In this document: positions 5,854 through 13,978 of the stretch, piece after piece
How positions within the stretch are numbered: position 1 is the first letter of the stretch
How the letters are laid out: every line of letters begins with the position of its first letter
DNA from: an uncultured Rhodospirillales bacterium
GTDB lineage: Bacteria > Pseudomonadota > Alphaproteobacteria > CALMVH01
Assembly (NCBI GenBank): GCA_937873165.1
Contig: CALMVH010000307.1
Coordinates: 1 to 25,308, forward strand
Direction: 5' to 3'
DNA: 25,308 bases
Made by a program: the position numbers and the translations under genes
The notes under the pieces: model-generated
Databases searched by the model: none
Told to the model about the DNA's origin: nothing
Seen by the model: only the letters and a program-made list of their open reading frames with translations

Positions 5854-8565
5854 TCAGCTGTCCCATTCGCTGACGGGCGCCTGCATGCCGTCCGCATCGT
5901 CCAGCGCCGGCGCGTCGCGCAGCGGCAGCGTGAACGAAATGCAGGTACCCCCGCCATCGTCGGCATCCGTGGCGCGGATGGTACCGCCGTGCGATTCCAC
6001 GATGCCACGGCAGATCGCCAGCCCCAGCCCCGTGCCCGCGATCTGGGTGTCGGTCGCCATGACCCGATAGAACATGTCGAATACCTTGTCCCGCTCGCCG
6101 GACGGAATGCCCTTGCCCTGATCGCATGTGCGGACCACCACCGTGTTATCCGCCCGCCGGGCCGAGATCGTGACCTTCGATCCCGAAGGCGAATACTTGC
6201 AGGCGTTCTCCACGATATTGACCAGAACCTGTTCGATCAGCACGAAATCGATAAACAGAAGCGGCAGCGCTGGCTCTATGGTGACTTCCACCTGCCGGTC
6301 TCCGATCTGCCGCGTCAGCCTGCGCAACGCCGCGCCGACGACATCGCCGATCTCGATCCAGTCCTGCCGCGGTTTCAGGGCGCCCGATCCCAGGCGGGTC
6401 ATGTCCAGCAGGTTCTGCACGAACCGGTTCAACCGCTCGGCTTCCTCGCGAATCGTTTGCAGCAGGTCCTGCTTGGCCGGCTTGTCGAGGCTTTCGTCGA
6501 GGTCGATAAGGGTAGTAGCCGACCCCAGTATCGACACAAGCGGCGTGCGCAGATCGTGGCTGAGCGAGGACAGCAAGGCCCCGCGCAGTTTCTCGGTTTC
6601 CATGAGGATGCGCGTTTCCTCGAACCCCGACACTAGATTGGTGCGCTCGATGGCGACAGCGGCCTGATCGGCCAGCGTATCCAGCAGGCGCGCCTCGTCC
6701 GATGTCGGAAGCCGCTTGCGGCCTTCGATCCGCACGCCGAGAACCCCCAGCGCGCCCCGCGCGGTCTTCAGCGGCAGGAACAGCCATTCGGCATTCGGCA
6801 GGGTGTTCGACCCCTCGCCCGCCCTTTTCCCCTGGCGCCAGGCCCAGTCGGCGGCGGCGTCGGAAATATCGTCCAGGTGCATCTCGGGCGGGTAGGCTGC
6901 CGAAATCTCCAGCCTGTGCTCCTTCGGCATCATGACGATCGCCTTGCCGCCGATGGTGGAGGCGACGTGATGCACGACGGCCCACAGCACGTCGTCCAAC
7001 CCGGCGGCGGAGGCGATCTTGCGGTTGAAGTCGTAAAGGTTCTTGGAGCGCCGCTCGGAAAGCCGGGTCGCGTCGATCTGCGCACGGACCCGCTGGGCCA
7101 GATTGCTGATGATGATGGTCGCGCCGAAAAACACCACAAGGGCAATGGGGTCGATCCGGTAGATCTTGTGAAACGAATACTTGTCTTCGCTGAACAGGAA
7201 GTGGAGCACGGGCGCGGTCAGCACGGCGGCAAAGATCGCCGGTCCACGCCCCTGGCGGATCGCGACCAGGATGACCGCAGTCAGGTAGATCACTGCATAA
7301 TTGTGATACTGCGCGTTCAGCAGCGACAGCAGCAGGCTGATGACCGACGCCAACGCCACGGCATACAGGGCTTTCACATACTTCAGCCAGCCGAACGGCG
7401 TTGGTATCCTGGGTTCGACCGGCTTGTCGGCCGGTTCGCGCACCGGGGCGTTGTCGGGCCCGACCACCAGCACGTCGATGTTGCTGTCGTAGTGCAGCAG
7501 GCGGTCGACCACCGAAGGGCTGATGATCGACATCCACCGCGGCCGCTCCGACTTGCCGACGATGATCTGAGTTACGTTGCGGGTCTTGGCACAGGCCATG
7601 ATCTCGGTAGCGGGGTCCTCGCCCGCGACGGTCACCAGTTCCGCCCCCAGTTGTTCCGCCAACCGCAACGCCTCGTTGATCCGGCCGCGCTGTTCTTCGT
7701 TGTAGTTCGCGTGCCGGTGCGTTTCGACGTAAAGCGCGATCCAGGGCACCTTGCGGCGGTCGGCGATGCGCTTTGTCATGCGAATCAGGCGGCCGACCAC
7801 CGGCGCATCCCCGACGCACACGATGATGCGTTCGCGCGTAGGCCAAACACCGGTGATCGCGTGCGCCTGGCGGTAGCTGAGCATCTGCTGGTCCACGCGT
7901 TCGGCCATGTAGCGTAGCGCAAGCTCGCGCAGGGCCGTCAGGTTGCCCGTCGTAAAGTATTGCTCCACATCCCGGGCTTCCGCGTGCTGCAGGAACACTT
8001 TTCCCTGCTTCAAGCGCAATTGCAGTTCCGGCGGCGCGATATCAACCAGTTCCACCTCGTCGGCCGCCTGAACGACCTGGTCCGGCACGGTATTGTTCAC
8101 CGTAATCCGCACGATCTGCGAAACGATATCGCTGAGGCTGTCCATCTCCTGGATGTTCAGGGTCGTGTAGACGTCGATCCCTGCTTCCAGCAGGTGCTCG
8201 ATATCCTCGTAGCGCCTGGCGTGCCAGCTTTTGCCGGCGTTGCGATGGGCCAAGTCATCCGCCAGAACCAAGGCGGGACTGCGTTTCAGGATCGCATCGA
8301 TGTCGAGGTCGGAGACGCCGAGCGGCTTCAGCGCCTCCAGCCCATGCAACAGCTCTCCAATCTCCTTGCGTCCGTGGGAGTCGACGAAGCCCACCACGAC
8401 ATCGACGGCGTCCAGCTTGCGCGCGATGGCGGTTTCCAGCATCGCGTGCGTTTTGCCGACGCCGGAGGCAGCGCCCAGGAATATCTTCAAGCGGCCGCGT
8501 TTGTCACCGCTGCGGTCTTCAAGCGGCGCTGCGGGGGGAAGAGGATCGCCAGGAAAATCAATCAC
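5854..8565 (-). CDS. kdpD: Potassium/turgor sensor histidine kinase KdpD
   Basis: A 903-residue sensor kinase of full family length. The order is: N-terminal KdpD domain with Walker A Gly-Ala-Ala-Ser-Gly-Val-Gly-Lys-Thr at 31-39, a universal-stress-protein-like domain about 245-370, four transmembrane helices about 399-490, a GAF-like region about 510-645, the phosphorylated His670 in Ser-Leu-Ser-His-Asp-Leu-Arg-Thr-Pro, the N box with Asn787, and G boxes at 815-821 and 844-851. All catalytic motifs are intact. The start is a GTG at 8565, 20 bases after the stop of the upstream lipoprotein gene. It is the kinase partner of KdpE. Its place behind lipid A genes rather than beside kdpFABC is unusual. 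Confidence 0.96.
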   Translation of the reverse strand: MIDFPGDPLPPAAPLEDRSGDKRGRLKIFLGAASGVGKTHAMLETAIARKLDAVDVVVGFVDSHGRKEIGELLHGLEALKPLGVSDLDIDAILKRSPALVLADDLAHRNAGKSWHARRYEDIEHLLEAGIDVYTTLNIQEMDSLSDIVSQIVRITVNNTVPDQVVQAADEVELVDIAPPELQLRLKQGKVFLQHAEARDVEQYFTTGNLTALRELALRYMAERVDQQMLSYRQAHAITGVWPTRERIIVCVGDAPVVGRLIRMTKRIADRRKVPWIALYVETHRHANYNEEQRGRINEALRLAEQLGAELVTVAGEDPATEIMACAKTRNVTQIIVGKSERPRWMSIISPSVVDRLLHYDSNIDVLVVGPDNAPVREPADKPVEPRIPTPFGWLKYVKALYAVALASVISLLLSLLNAQYHNYAVIYLTAVILVAIRQGRGPAIFAAVLTAPVLHFLFSEDKYSFHKIYRIDPIALVVFFGATIIISNLAQRVRAQIDATRLSERRSKNLYDFNRKIASAAGLDDVLWAVVHHVASTIGGKAIVMMPKEHRLEISAAYPPEMHLDDISDAAADWAWRQGKRAGEGSNTLPNAEWLFLPLKTARGALGVLGVRIEGRKRLPTSDEARLLDTLADQAAVAIERTNLVSGFEETRILMETEKLRGALLSSLSHDLRTPLVSILGSATTLIDLDESLDKPAKQDLLQTIREEAERLNRFVQNLLDMTRLGSGALKPRQDWIEIGDVVGAALRRLTRQIGDRQVEVTIEPALPLLFIDFVLIEQVLVNIVENACKYSPSGSKVTISARRADNTVVVRTCDQGKGIPSGERDKVFDMFYRVMATDTQIAGTGLGLAICRGIVESHGGTIRATDADDGGGTCISFTLPLRDAPALDDADGMQAPVSEWDS

Positions 8566-8585
8566 TGAAAAGTCCGTTCAAAAGA

Positions 8586-8990
8586 TTACTGCGCCACGCC
8601 ATCCATCACGGAGGCTACGAACCGCGCGCGAAGTTCGGACACACGTGGGTTGCAGACAGGCATGATCAACCCGCATCCGGCGGCGAACTCGATGCGTGTA
8701 TAGCCGTATCCCTGCGGTTCGAGCGCGATACTGATTCCGGGGTGAGCATCGTAGACCGGTGGCTGGCGCGTGACGACCAGGGTGCCGGTCTGCGTTTCGA
8801 TGGGAAAGTCCGAGTTCAGGCGCACCCATTCGATGGCGCGGGCCCACTTCGCCGCGCATTCATCCGGATTGCTGCACGATACTTCGCGGTCGGCCTGGTT
8901 ATCGACAACGACCTGCTGGCTGGGGCTGAGCGACGCGCAACCCGTCGCCAGGATCGCGGCACAGAACGACAAAGCAAGCCACGCTTTCAC
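8586..8990 (-). CDS. Small predicted lipoprotein downstream of lpxL-like gene
   Basis: A 134-residue protein beginning at GTG 8990, which overlaps the stop of the upstream acyltransferase gene as GTGA. The N-terminus (Val-Lys-Ala-Trp-Leu...Leu-Ala-Thr-Gly-Cys-Ala-Ser) is a lipoprotein signal peptide with Cys about residue 19. The mature part has four more Cys (Cys-Ser-Asn-Pro-Asp-Glu-Cys and Cys-Gly-Leu-Ile-Met-Pro-Val-Cys), which suggests disulfides in the periplasm. I recognise no named family. Coupling to lipid A synthesis genes suggests an envelope role, by inference only. A longer frame from 9059 lies inside the acyltransferase gene and is rejected because it would bury the signal peptide. 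Confidence 0.75.
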   Translation of the reverse strand: MKAWLALSFCAAILATGCASLSPSQQVVVDNQADREVSCSNPDECAAKWARAIEWVRLNSDFPIETQTGTLVVTRQPPVYDAHPGISIALEPQGYGYTRIEFAAGCGLIMPVCNPRVSELRARFVASVMDGVAQ

Positions 8991-9856
8991 AATGCCACCG
9001 TTTCGTTCGGCCAGCGGCGATGAACCCACAGCCACTGCCCGGGATGAATGCGTATCCATGATTCGAGCAGGGCGTTGATGCCAGTCATGGCTGCAAGCGT
9101 ATCCGCAGTCCTATCACCCGTCGAGGATAAAACAAAGCGGGGGTGAACCGTTACCCGGAACCGCGCGCCGCCGATCCGCTCCACCTGCACCGGATGCAGC
9201 GGCAGGCCGTAGCGTTCGGCCAGCCGGACCATGGCGGGCGCGGTCATCGCCGGGCGGCCGAAGAAGTCCACGGCAATCCCGTCGTTCATCTTCTGGTCGA
9301 CCAGCATGCCGAGCGACCGTCCCCGCTTGATAAGGGCGATCAAGGCCTTGGCTCCTTCTCCGCCTTTTGGGACCAGCGTGCGGGTGACCGGCAGGCGCGC
9401 ATGCCGGATCAACCAGTCCACATGGTGGTTGTTGGGCGCTCGGTAGACGAGTGGCAATTCAATGCCGTTTGCCTTCACCGCCATGGCAGGCACTTCCCAG
9501 TTGGCGATATGCCCAGCGAAGAAGATAGCCGGTTTGCCGCTGGCCGCGACGGCACGCACATGCTCCGCCCCGATGACCTCGACCCGGGGCGGACCACCGA
9601 AATGGCCAAGATGCGCGTATTCCGCCATCGTTCGCCCCAGATTGTCCCACATCGCGGCAAGAATAGTCCGGTATTGTCTCACCGTAAGATCGGGCAGGGC
9701 CCGGCCCAGATTGCCGCGGGCCACGCGATGGCCTTTCGTGAACGGACCCAGGCCGCGCCCGATCAAGCTGCCAAGCCATGACGCTGCCCCGGCAGGCAGG
9801 CAGCGGAACAAGCCATACGCCGCAAACACCGGGAGCGCCTCCAGAAGCCGCTTCAT
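8987..9856 (-). CDS. lpxL: Lipid A late acyltransferase (LpxL/HtrB family)
   Basis: A 289-residue member of the lysophospholipid acyltransferase superfamily, as in LpxL/LpxM, which add secondary acyl chains to Kdo2-lipid IVA at the cytoplasmic face of the inner membrane. The catalytic HX4E motif is His116-Ile-Ala-Asn-Trp-Glu121. A hydrophobic N-terminal segment (residues 6-34) would anchor it. The ATG overlaps the lpxK stop as ATGA (9853-9856), and neighbours supply the preceding steps of lipid A synthesis, which supports the role. The chain length used and the acylated position cannot be told from sequence, so LpxL is meant at family level. Confidence 0.85.
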   Translation of the reverse strand: MKRLLEALPVFAAYGLFRCLPAGAASWLGSLIGRGLGPFTKGHRVARGNLGRALPDLTVRQYRTILAAMWDNLGRTMAEYAHLGHFGGPPRVEVIGAEHVRAVAASGKPAIFFAGHIANWEVPAMAVKANGIELPLVYRAPNNHHVDWLIRHARLPVTRTLVPKGGEGAKALIALIKRGRSLGMLVDQKMNDGIAVDFFGRPAMTAPAMVRLAERYGLPLHPVQVERIGGARFRVTVHPRFVLSSTGDRTADTLAAMTGINALLESWIRIHPGQWLWVHRRWPNETVAL

Positions 9857-10815
9857 CGCGCTGCCTTGTTCATGAGCTCGTCCAGCAGGGCGTCGAACTC
9901 CCGTGGATCGTTCGGCACCAGGTCGACGGCAAACACTTCGATACCTTTTCGCAGTTGGACAGGCAGCCTGACGTAGTCTTTTTCCGTGGTCACCAGACTT
10001 GCGCCGAGACCTGAGGCCCGTTTGGCGAGATCCTCGATTTCGGCGGCCGCATAGACGTGATGATCGGCGAAGGGTTGCCAGTCTACGATCTTGACACCAT
10101 TCGCCTGAAGCGTCGTGTGAAACTTTTGCGGCCTTGCGATGCCGGCAAAGGCGAGCACTTCTCGCCCTGCAAAGTCGCGGGACGTTGGCCGCAGCGACGC
10201 TTTGATCGTTGATAGGGTAAGCGCGGGCCGATCAAGAGCCCTGTCCCCAACTAAGATTGCGGCCCGGCTGCGTCGGACTGCCCGTTCCACCGGCTCGCGC
10301 AAGGGCCCCGCCGGAATCAGCCGTCCGTTGCCGAAGCCGAAAGCGGCGTCGACCACCAGAAGCGTCATATCCTTTATGAGGTGCGGGTTCTGCAATCCAT
10401 CATCCATGATGATCAGTTCAGCGCCGGCAGAAGCAGCGGCAGCCGCGCCTTTGACGCGGTCGCGTGAGATCCACGCCGGAGCGACTTGCGCCAGCAGAAG
10501 CGGTTCGTCGCCGACCTCGACGGCGGTATGGACCTGCGGATCGACCTTAACGGGGCCGCTCAAGGTTCCTCCGTACCCGCGCGACAGGAACGCGACCGCG
10601 AAGCCACGCGACAGAGCCAGCTTGCCGAACGCCAGCGCAACGGGCGTTTTGCCCGCGCCCCCTGCCGTGACGTTGCCGATGCACAGCACCGGAACAGGCG
10701 CGCGGTACGGTTGTGCGTTGCGGCGCAGGCAGGCCAGGCCACCATACAAGACGCCGAGGGGTGACAAAGCCCGCGATACCGCGTTGTCGCTCGACCAGAA
10801 GGCCGGGGTCTGCAT
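9853..10815 (-). CDS. lpxK: Tetraacyldisaccharide 4'-kinase LpxK
   Basis: A 320-residue LpxK, the inner-membrane kinase that phosphorylates the 4' position of the tetraacyl disaccharide-1-phosphate to make lipid IVA. The P-loop Gly-Asn-Val-Thr-Ala-Gly-Gly-Ala-Gly-Lys-Thr is at residues 47-57, following the family's N-terminal membrane-associated helix. Met-Asp-Asp-Gly-Leu-Gln-Asn and Ala-Phe-Ala-Gly-Ile-Ala-Arg-Pro are further family signatures. Length is normal. Its ATG shares one base with the waaA stop (TGATG), and its own stop overlaps lpxL as ATGA, so translation is probably coupled throughout. Confidence 0.95.
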   Translation of the reverse strand: MQTPAFWSSDNAVSRALSPLGVLYGGLACLRRNAQPYRAPVPVLCIGNVTAGGAGKTPVALAFGKLALSRGFAVAFLSRGYGGTLSGPVKVDPQVHTAVEVGDEPLLLAQVAPAWISRDRVKGAAAAASAGAELIIMDDGLQNPHLIKDMTLLVVDAAFGFGNGRLIPAGPLREPVERAVRRSRAAILVGDRALDRPALTLSTIKASLRPTSRDFAGREVLAFAGIARPQKFHTTLQANGVKIVDWQPFADHHVYAAAEIEDLAKRASGLGASLVTTEKDYVRLPVQLRKGIEVFAVDLVPNDPREFDALLDELMNKAAR

Positions 10816-12092
10816 CAGCCCCTGCCGGCCACGCTGAAGCCTGCCGCCTGGAACAATGGGTCCAGTTCCGTCATGACTCGCCCTACAACCTTGGCATCGG
10901 CTTCAAGCACGGCGCTGGCGGCGCGGGCGACCGTGCGGGCGCGGTTGGGCTCAGCCAGCCACGCGCCGATCGTCTCGGCCAAAGCCCGCGCGTCCGGCAC
11001 GCGCACGGCCCCGTGCGCCTGTTCCAACGCCGACACCAGGTTGCCGTTGTTGCGGATATCCGGCCCGCACACGATCGCGGCGCGCTGCTGGACCGCCTCG
11101 ATGGGATTATGAACGCCGACCGAAAACGATCCCCCGATAAAAGCGATAGGGGTCAGCGCGTAGAATACGCCCAGCTCACCCATGGTATCGGCGATGTAGA
11201 TTTCGGTTTGGGGGTCCGGCAGCGCGCCTTGCGAACGGAGGTCGGCGCACAGCCTCGCCTGTTCGGCCAGCCGAGTGATCTCCGCCCCCCGGTCGGGATG
11301 ACGGGGCACGATAATGGTCAGCAGGTTGGGCCGCGTTTCCGCCAGCGCGCGATGCACCGCCATGGCAATTGTTTCTTCGCCCGGGTGCGTGCTGGCGGCA
11401 ACCCAGAACGGCCGGCCGCCGATGGCTTTCCACAAGCTGTTGACCAGCAAGTCGTCAACCGGCAGCGGCTCGGCCGCCAGTTTTAAATTGCCGACGCAGG
11501 TGAATGCCGGACCGAACGAAGAAAATCGCGCCGCATCCGCCTCGCTTTGAGCCAGCCGTACCGAAAACGACGACAGCAGACGCGTAACGAAAGGCTTCAG
11601 CAGCCGCCACCGCTTTGCCGAACGCGTGGACATGCGGCCGTTGACCATCGCGGCAGGGATCCGGCGCGATTTCAATGCGGTCAGAAAATTGGGCCAGATC
11701 TCGGACTCGGTCCAGATTGCGAGGTTGGGTTTCCAGTGGTCGAGGAAGGGTTCGATCCAGCCCGGCCGGTCCAGCGGCATGAACTGGTGGATCGCGCCCT
11801 TGGGCAGACGGCTTTCCAGAACCTTGGCCGAGCTGAGCGTACCCGTTGTAACCAGCGCGGTCGCACCGGCGTAGCGGAACAGCACCCCCTTGATCAGGGA
11901 CAGCAAAGCCACGGATTCGCCGACGCTGGCGGCATGAAACCAGACTACCCGCCCGCGCGGACGGGCCTGTGAAGCGATGCCGTACCGTTCGTTCAGCCGG
12001 TCGGGCGATTCCTTGCCCCGCGCCGCGCGCCGCGTCAAATGCCGCCGCAATATCGGAGCGGCAAGCTGCATCATGGCGGCGTAGGTCGTCAA
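10815..12092 (-). CDS. waaA: 3-deoxy-D-manno-octulosonic acid (Kdo) transferase
   Basis: A 425-residue GT30 enzyme (WaaA/KdtA) that transfers Kdo from CMP-Kdo to lipid IVA at the inner membrane. The conserved His-Ala-Ala-Ser-Val-Gly-Glu motif is at about 53-59, with Trp-Thr-Glu-Ser-Glu-Ile-Trp-Pro-Asn near 127. A Gly-Gly-Ser-Phe...His-Asn-Pro-Ile-Glu donor-site segment lies in the second half. I place the start at TTG 12092, which overlaps the stop of the upstream glycosyltransferase gene as TTGA and gives the usual family length. A frame extended to 12200 lies inside the neighbour. An ATG 18 bases further in is the other option. The number of Kdo residues added is unknown. Confidence 0.93.
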   Translation of the reverse strand: MTTYAAMMQLAAPILRRHLTRRAARGKESPDRLNERYGIASQARPRGRVVWFHAASVGESVALLSLIKGVLFRYAGATALVTTGTLSSAKVLESRLPKGAIHQFMPLDRPGWIEPFLDHWKPNLAIWTESEIWPNFLTALKSRRIPAAMVNGRMSTRSAKRWRLLKPFVTRLLSSFSVRLAQSEADAARFSSFGPAFTCVGNLKLAAEPLPVDDLLVNSLWKAIGGRPFWVAASTHPGEETIAMAVHRALAETRPNLLTIIVPRHPDRGAEITRLAEQARLCADLRSQGALPDPQTEIYIADTMGELGVFYALTPIAFIGGSFSVGVHNPIEAVQQRAAIVCGPDIRNNGNLVSALEQAHGAVRVPDARALAETIGAWLAEPNRARTVARAASAVLEADAKVVGRVMTELDPLFQAAGFSVAGRG

Positions 12093-13141
12093 ATCGAGAC
12101 CCCGGAACCGCTTTGAGGTGATCTGGGACCGAATGCGATCGCCGAGAACTGATCCGTTGCGATGTCCCAGGTGTATCGCGCCGCGACAAACGCTCGGCAA
12201 CGTTCGGGCGGTATCTGCAAGGCAAGCGCATGGCGGATTGCCTTGCCGAGATCGTTATCGAGAACGCCGACAGGCTCTCTCGGGGATTGTCCTTGCAGAA
12301 CGTCCCTCGGTCCCGCGACGGGATAGGCGGCGACGGGGGTGCCGCATGCCAGCGACTCGGCAAGCACGAGGCCGAAGGTATCGCTGCGCGATGGAAACAC
12401 GAACACATCTGCGCCAGAATAGGACTGGGCCAGCGCCCCGCCCGTCTGGGGTCCGGGAAAGAGCGCGTTCTGGTATCGGCGCTCAAGATGTCTGCGCTGC
12501 GGACCGTCACCGACGACAACTTTTGTACCGGCAAGGTCGAGGTCCAGGAAGGCTTCAAGGTTCTTTTCCGTCGCTACGCGCCCGACGCACAGCATGACAG
12601 GCCGCAGCAGGTCCTCGAAACCGCCCGGGAGGCGTTGGAAAAGCTCCATGTCGACGCCCCGGGTCCATTGGCGCAAATGGGCAAAGCCCCGCCGGTTGAG
12701 GTCGCTTTCAAGCGAAGGCGTCGCCACCATCGTTGTGGCGGCTGCGTTGTGGAAGCGGCGCATCCAGGAGTAGCTTAGAGCGGTCGGCACTGGCAGGCGA
12801 TCGCGCAGGTACTCGGGAAACCGTGTGTGAACGGCGGTGGTGAACGGCTCGCCCTGCTGGTTGCAGATACGGCGCGCCGCCAGACCCAGCGGACCTTCGG
12901 TGGCGATATGGATCGCATCAGGGTGGAACGCTTCGATTATCGTCTCCAGCTGTCGCCGGGGCCGTACCGCCAGCCTGATTTCACCGTAGGAGGGCAGTGG
13001 AACGGTGCGGAACTCCTGGGGTCCGATCACGCGCACTTCATGGCCCTGCCTTTCCAGGACACGCTTTGTTTCGCGGATGGTGCGGACCACGCCGTTGACC
13101 TGCGGCTCCCAGGCATCGCTCACGATCAGCAGGCGGCTCAT
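12089..13141 (-). CDS. GT4-type glycosyltransferase
   Basis: A 350-residue GT-B glycosyltransferase of family GT4. The N-terminal Rossmann half starts Leu-Leu-Ile-Val-Ser-Asp-Ala-Trp-Glu-Pro-Gln-Val-Asn-Gly-Val-Val, typical of alpha-mannosyltransferase/sulfoquinovosyltransferase-like members. The C-terminal half has Arg-Gly-Val-Asp (161-164), Val-Gly-Arg-Val-Ala-Thr-Glu-Lys-Asn (186-194) and the donor-binding Ser-Asp-Thr-Phe-Gly-Leu-Val-Leu-Ala-Glu (253-262). ATG 13141 comes one base after the stop of the LpxH-like gene and has AAGG upstream; a TTG at 13150 is less likely. Between lipid A genes it may glycosylate lipid A/core or a membrane glycolipid. Donor and acceptor are unknown. Confidence 0.85.
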   Translation of the reverse strand: MSRLLIVSDAWEPQVNGVVRTIRETKRVLERQGHEVRVIGPQEFRTVPLPSYGEIRLAVRPRRQLETIIEAFHPDAIHIATEGPLGLAARRICNQQGEPFTTAVHTRFPEYLRDRLPVPTALSYSWMRRFHNAAATTMVATPSLESDLNRRGFAHLRQWTRGVDMELFQRLPGGFEDLLRPVMLCVGRVATEKNLEAFLDLDLAGTKVVVGDGPQRRHLERRYQNALFPGPQTGGALAQSYSGADVFVFPSRSDTFGLVLAESLACGTPVAAYPVAGPRDVLQGQSPREPVGVLDNDLGKAIRHALALQIPPERCRAFVAARYTWDIATDQFSAIAFGPRSPQSGSGVSI

Positions 13142-13142
13142 C

Positions 13143-13940
13143 TTATGCAACCTTCAAGGCGCTGTCGGCCCGGGCTTCGGGCCAGCGCAGCAGTTCCAGC
13201 GCCCCGTCCTGATGCTCGACCAGCGCCGTGCAGCTTTCAACCCAATCGCCATCGTTGCAATAGGTGATGCCACCAAAGTCACGGATTTCGGGATGGTGGA
13301 TGTGCCCGCACACGATGCCCTGCACGCCCTGGCGGCGCGCCTCGTCCGCCACGGTCTTCTCGAAATCGCCGATAAAGCCCACGGCATTCTTGACGCGCTG
13401 CTTCAGGAAGGCCGACAGCGACCAGTACCCGAAGCCCAGGTGACGTCGCGCGTAATTGAACCAAAGATTGACGGTAATCGCCGCGCGGTAGGCATAATCC
13501 CCCACGATCGCCAGCCATTTGGCGTAGTTGGTAACAAGGTCGAACTCGTCGCCATGCAGGATCAGGAAACGGCGCCCGTCCGCCAGTTCGTGGATTGACC
13601 GTTCGGCGATGTCGATCTGGCCGAACTGCCGTCCGACATGGGCGCGGAAGCTTTCATCGTGATTGCCCGGGATATATGTCACGCGGGTGCCGTTGCGGGC
13701 CTTGGCCAGCACGGCCTGGATCACGTCGTTGTGCGTTGAAGGCCAGTACCACGACCGTTCCAGACGCCAGCCAACGACGATATCGCCGACAAGGAACAGG
13801 TGATCGGACTCTGTATGCTTCAGGAAATCCAGCAGCAGCCGGGCCTGGCAACCACGCGTTCCCAGATGCACGTCGGATATCCAGATGGTGCGGAAGTGCC
13901 GGGGACGCTGGGAGGACGGGATCGCGATGGTCGTTGCCAT
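13143..13940 (-). CDS. LpxH-like UDP-2,3-diacylglucosamine diphosphatase / metallophosphoesterase
   Basis: A 265-residue calcineurin-type metallophosphoesterase. All metal-site blocks are present: Asp23-Val-His25, Gly-Asp53, Gly-Asn93-His94-Asp, His129-Gly-Asp-Glu and Gly-His213-Ile-His215. The family resembles LpxH, which cleaves UDP-2,3-diacylglucosamine to lipid X in lipid A synthesis. The neighbourhood (waaA, lpxK, lpxL) supports such a role. Most alphaproteobacteria use the unrelated LpxI for this step, so it may instead be an LpxH-like paralogue acting on another nucleotide-linked lipid. There is no clear ribosome site before ATG 13940, 38 bases after the pmbA stop; no other start would keep the first metal motif. 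Confidence 0.8.
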   Translation of the reverse strand: MATTIAIPSSQRPRHFRTIWISDVHLGTRGCQARLLLDFLKHTESDHLFLVGDIVVGWRLERSWYWPSTHNDVIQAVLAKARNGTRVTYIPGNHDESFRAHVGRQFGQIDIAERSIHELADGRRFLILHGDEFDLVTNYAKWLAIVGDYAYRAAITVNLWFNYARRHLGFGYWSLSAFLKQRVKNAVGFIGDFEKTVADEARRQGVQGIVCGHIHHPEIRDFGGITYCNDGDWVESCTALVEHQDGALELLRWPEARADSALKVA

Positions 13941-13978
13941 TCAGGAAAGAGTATAGAACCGGCAGCCGCCGAACAAGC

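Noticed and set aside
6146..7846. 566-codon minus-strand frame
   Set aside because: It lies inside kdpD in another frame, is Arg/Gly/Ala-rich and matches no family; a GC-bias shadow.
6877..7917. 346-codon plus-strand frame antisense to kdpD
   Set aside because: His/Asp/Arg-rich composition typical of the opposite strand of a GC-rich gene; kdpD is unmistakable here.
11455..12558. 367-codon minus-strand frame across waaA and the glycosyltransferase gene
   Set aside because: Overlaps two clear genes out of frame and shows no recognisable domain.
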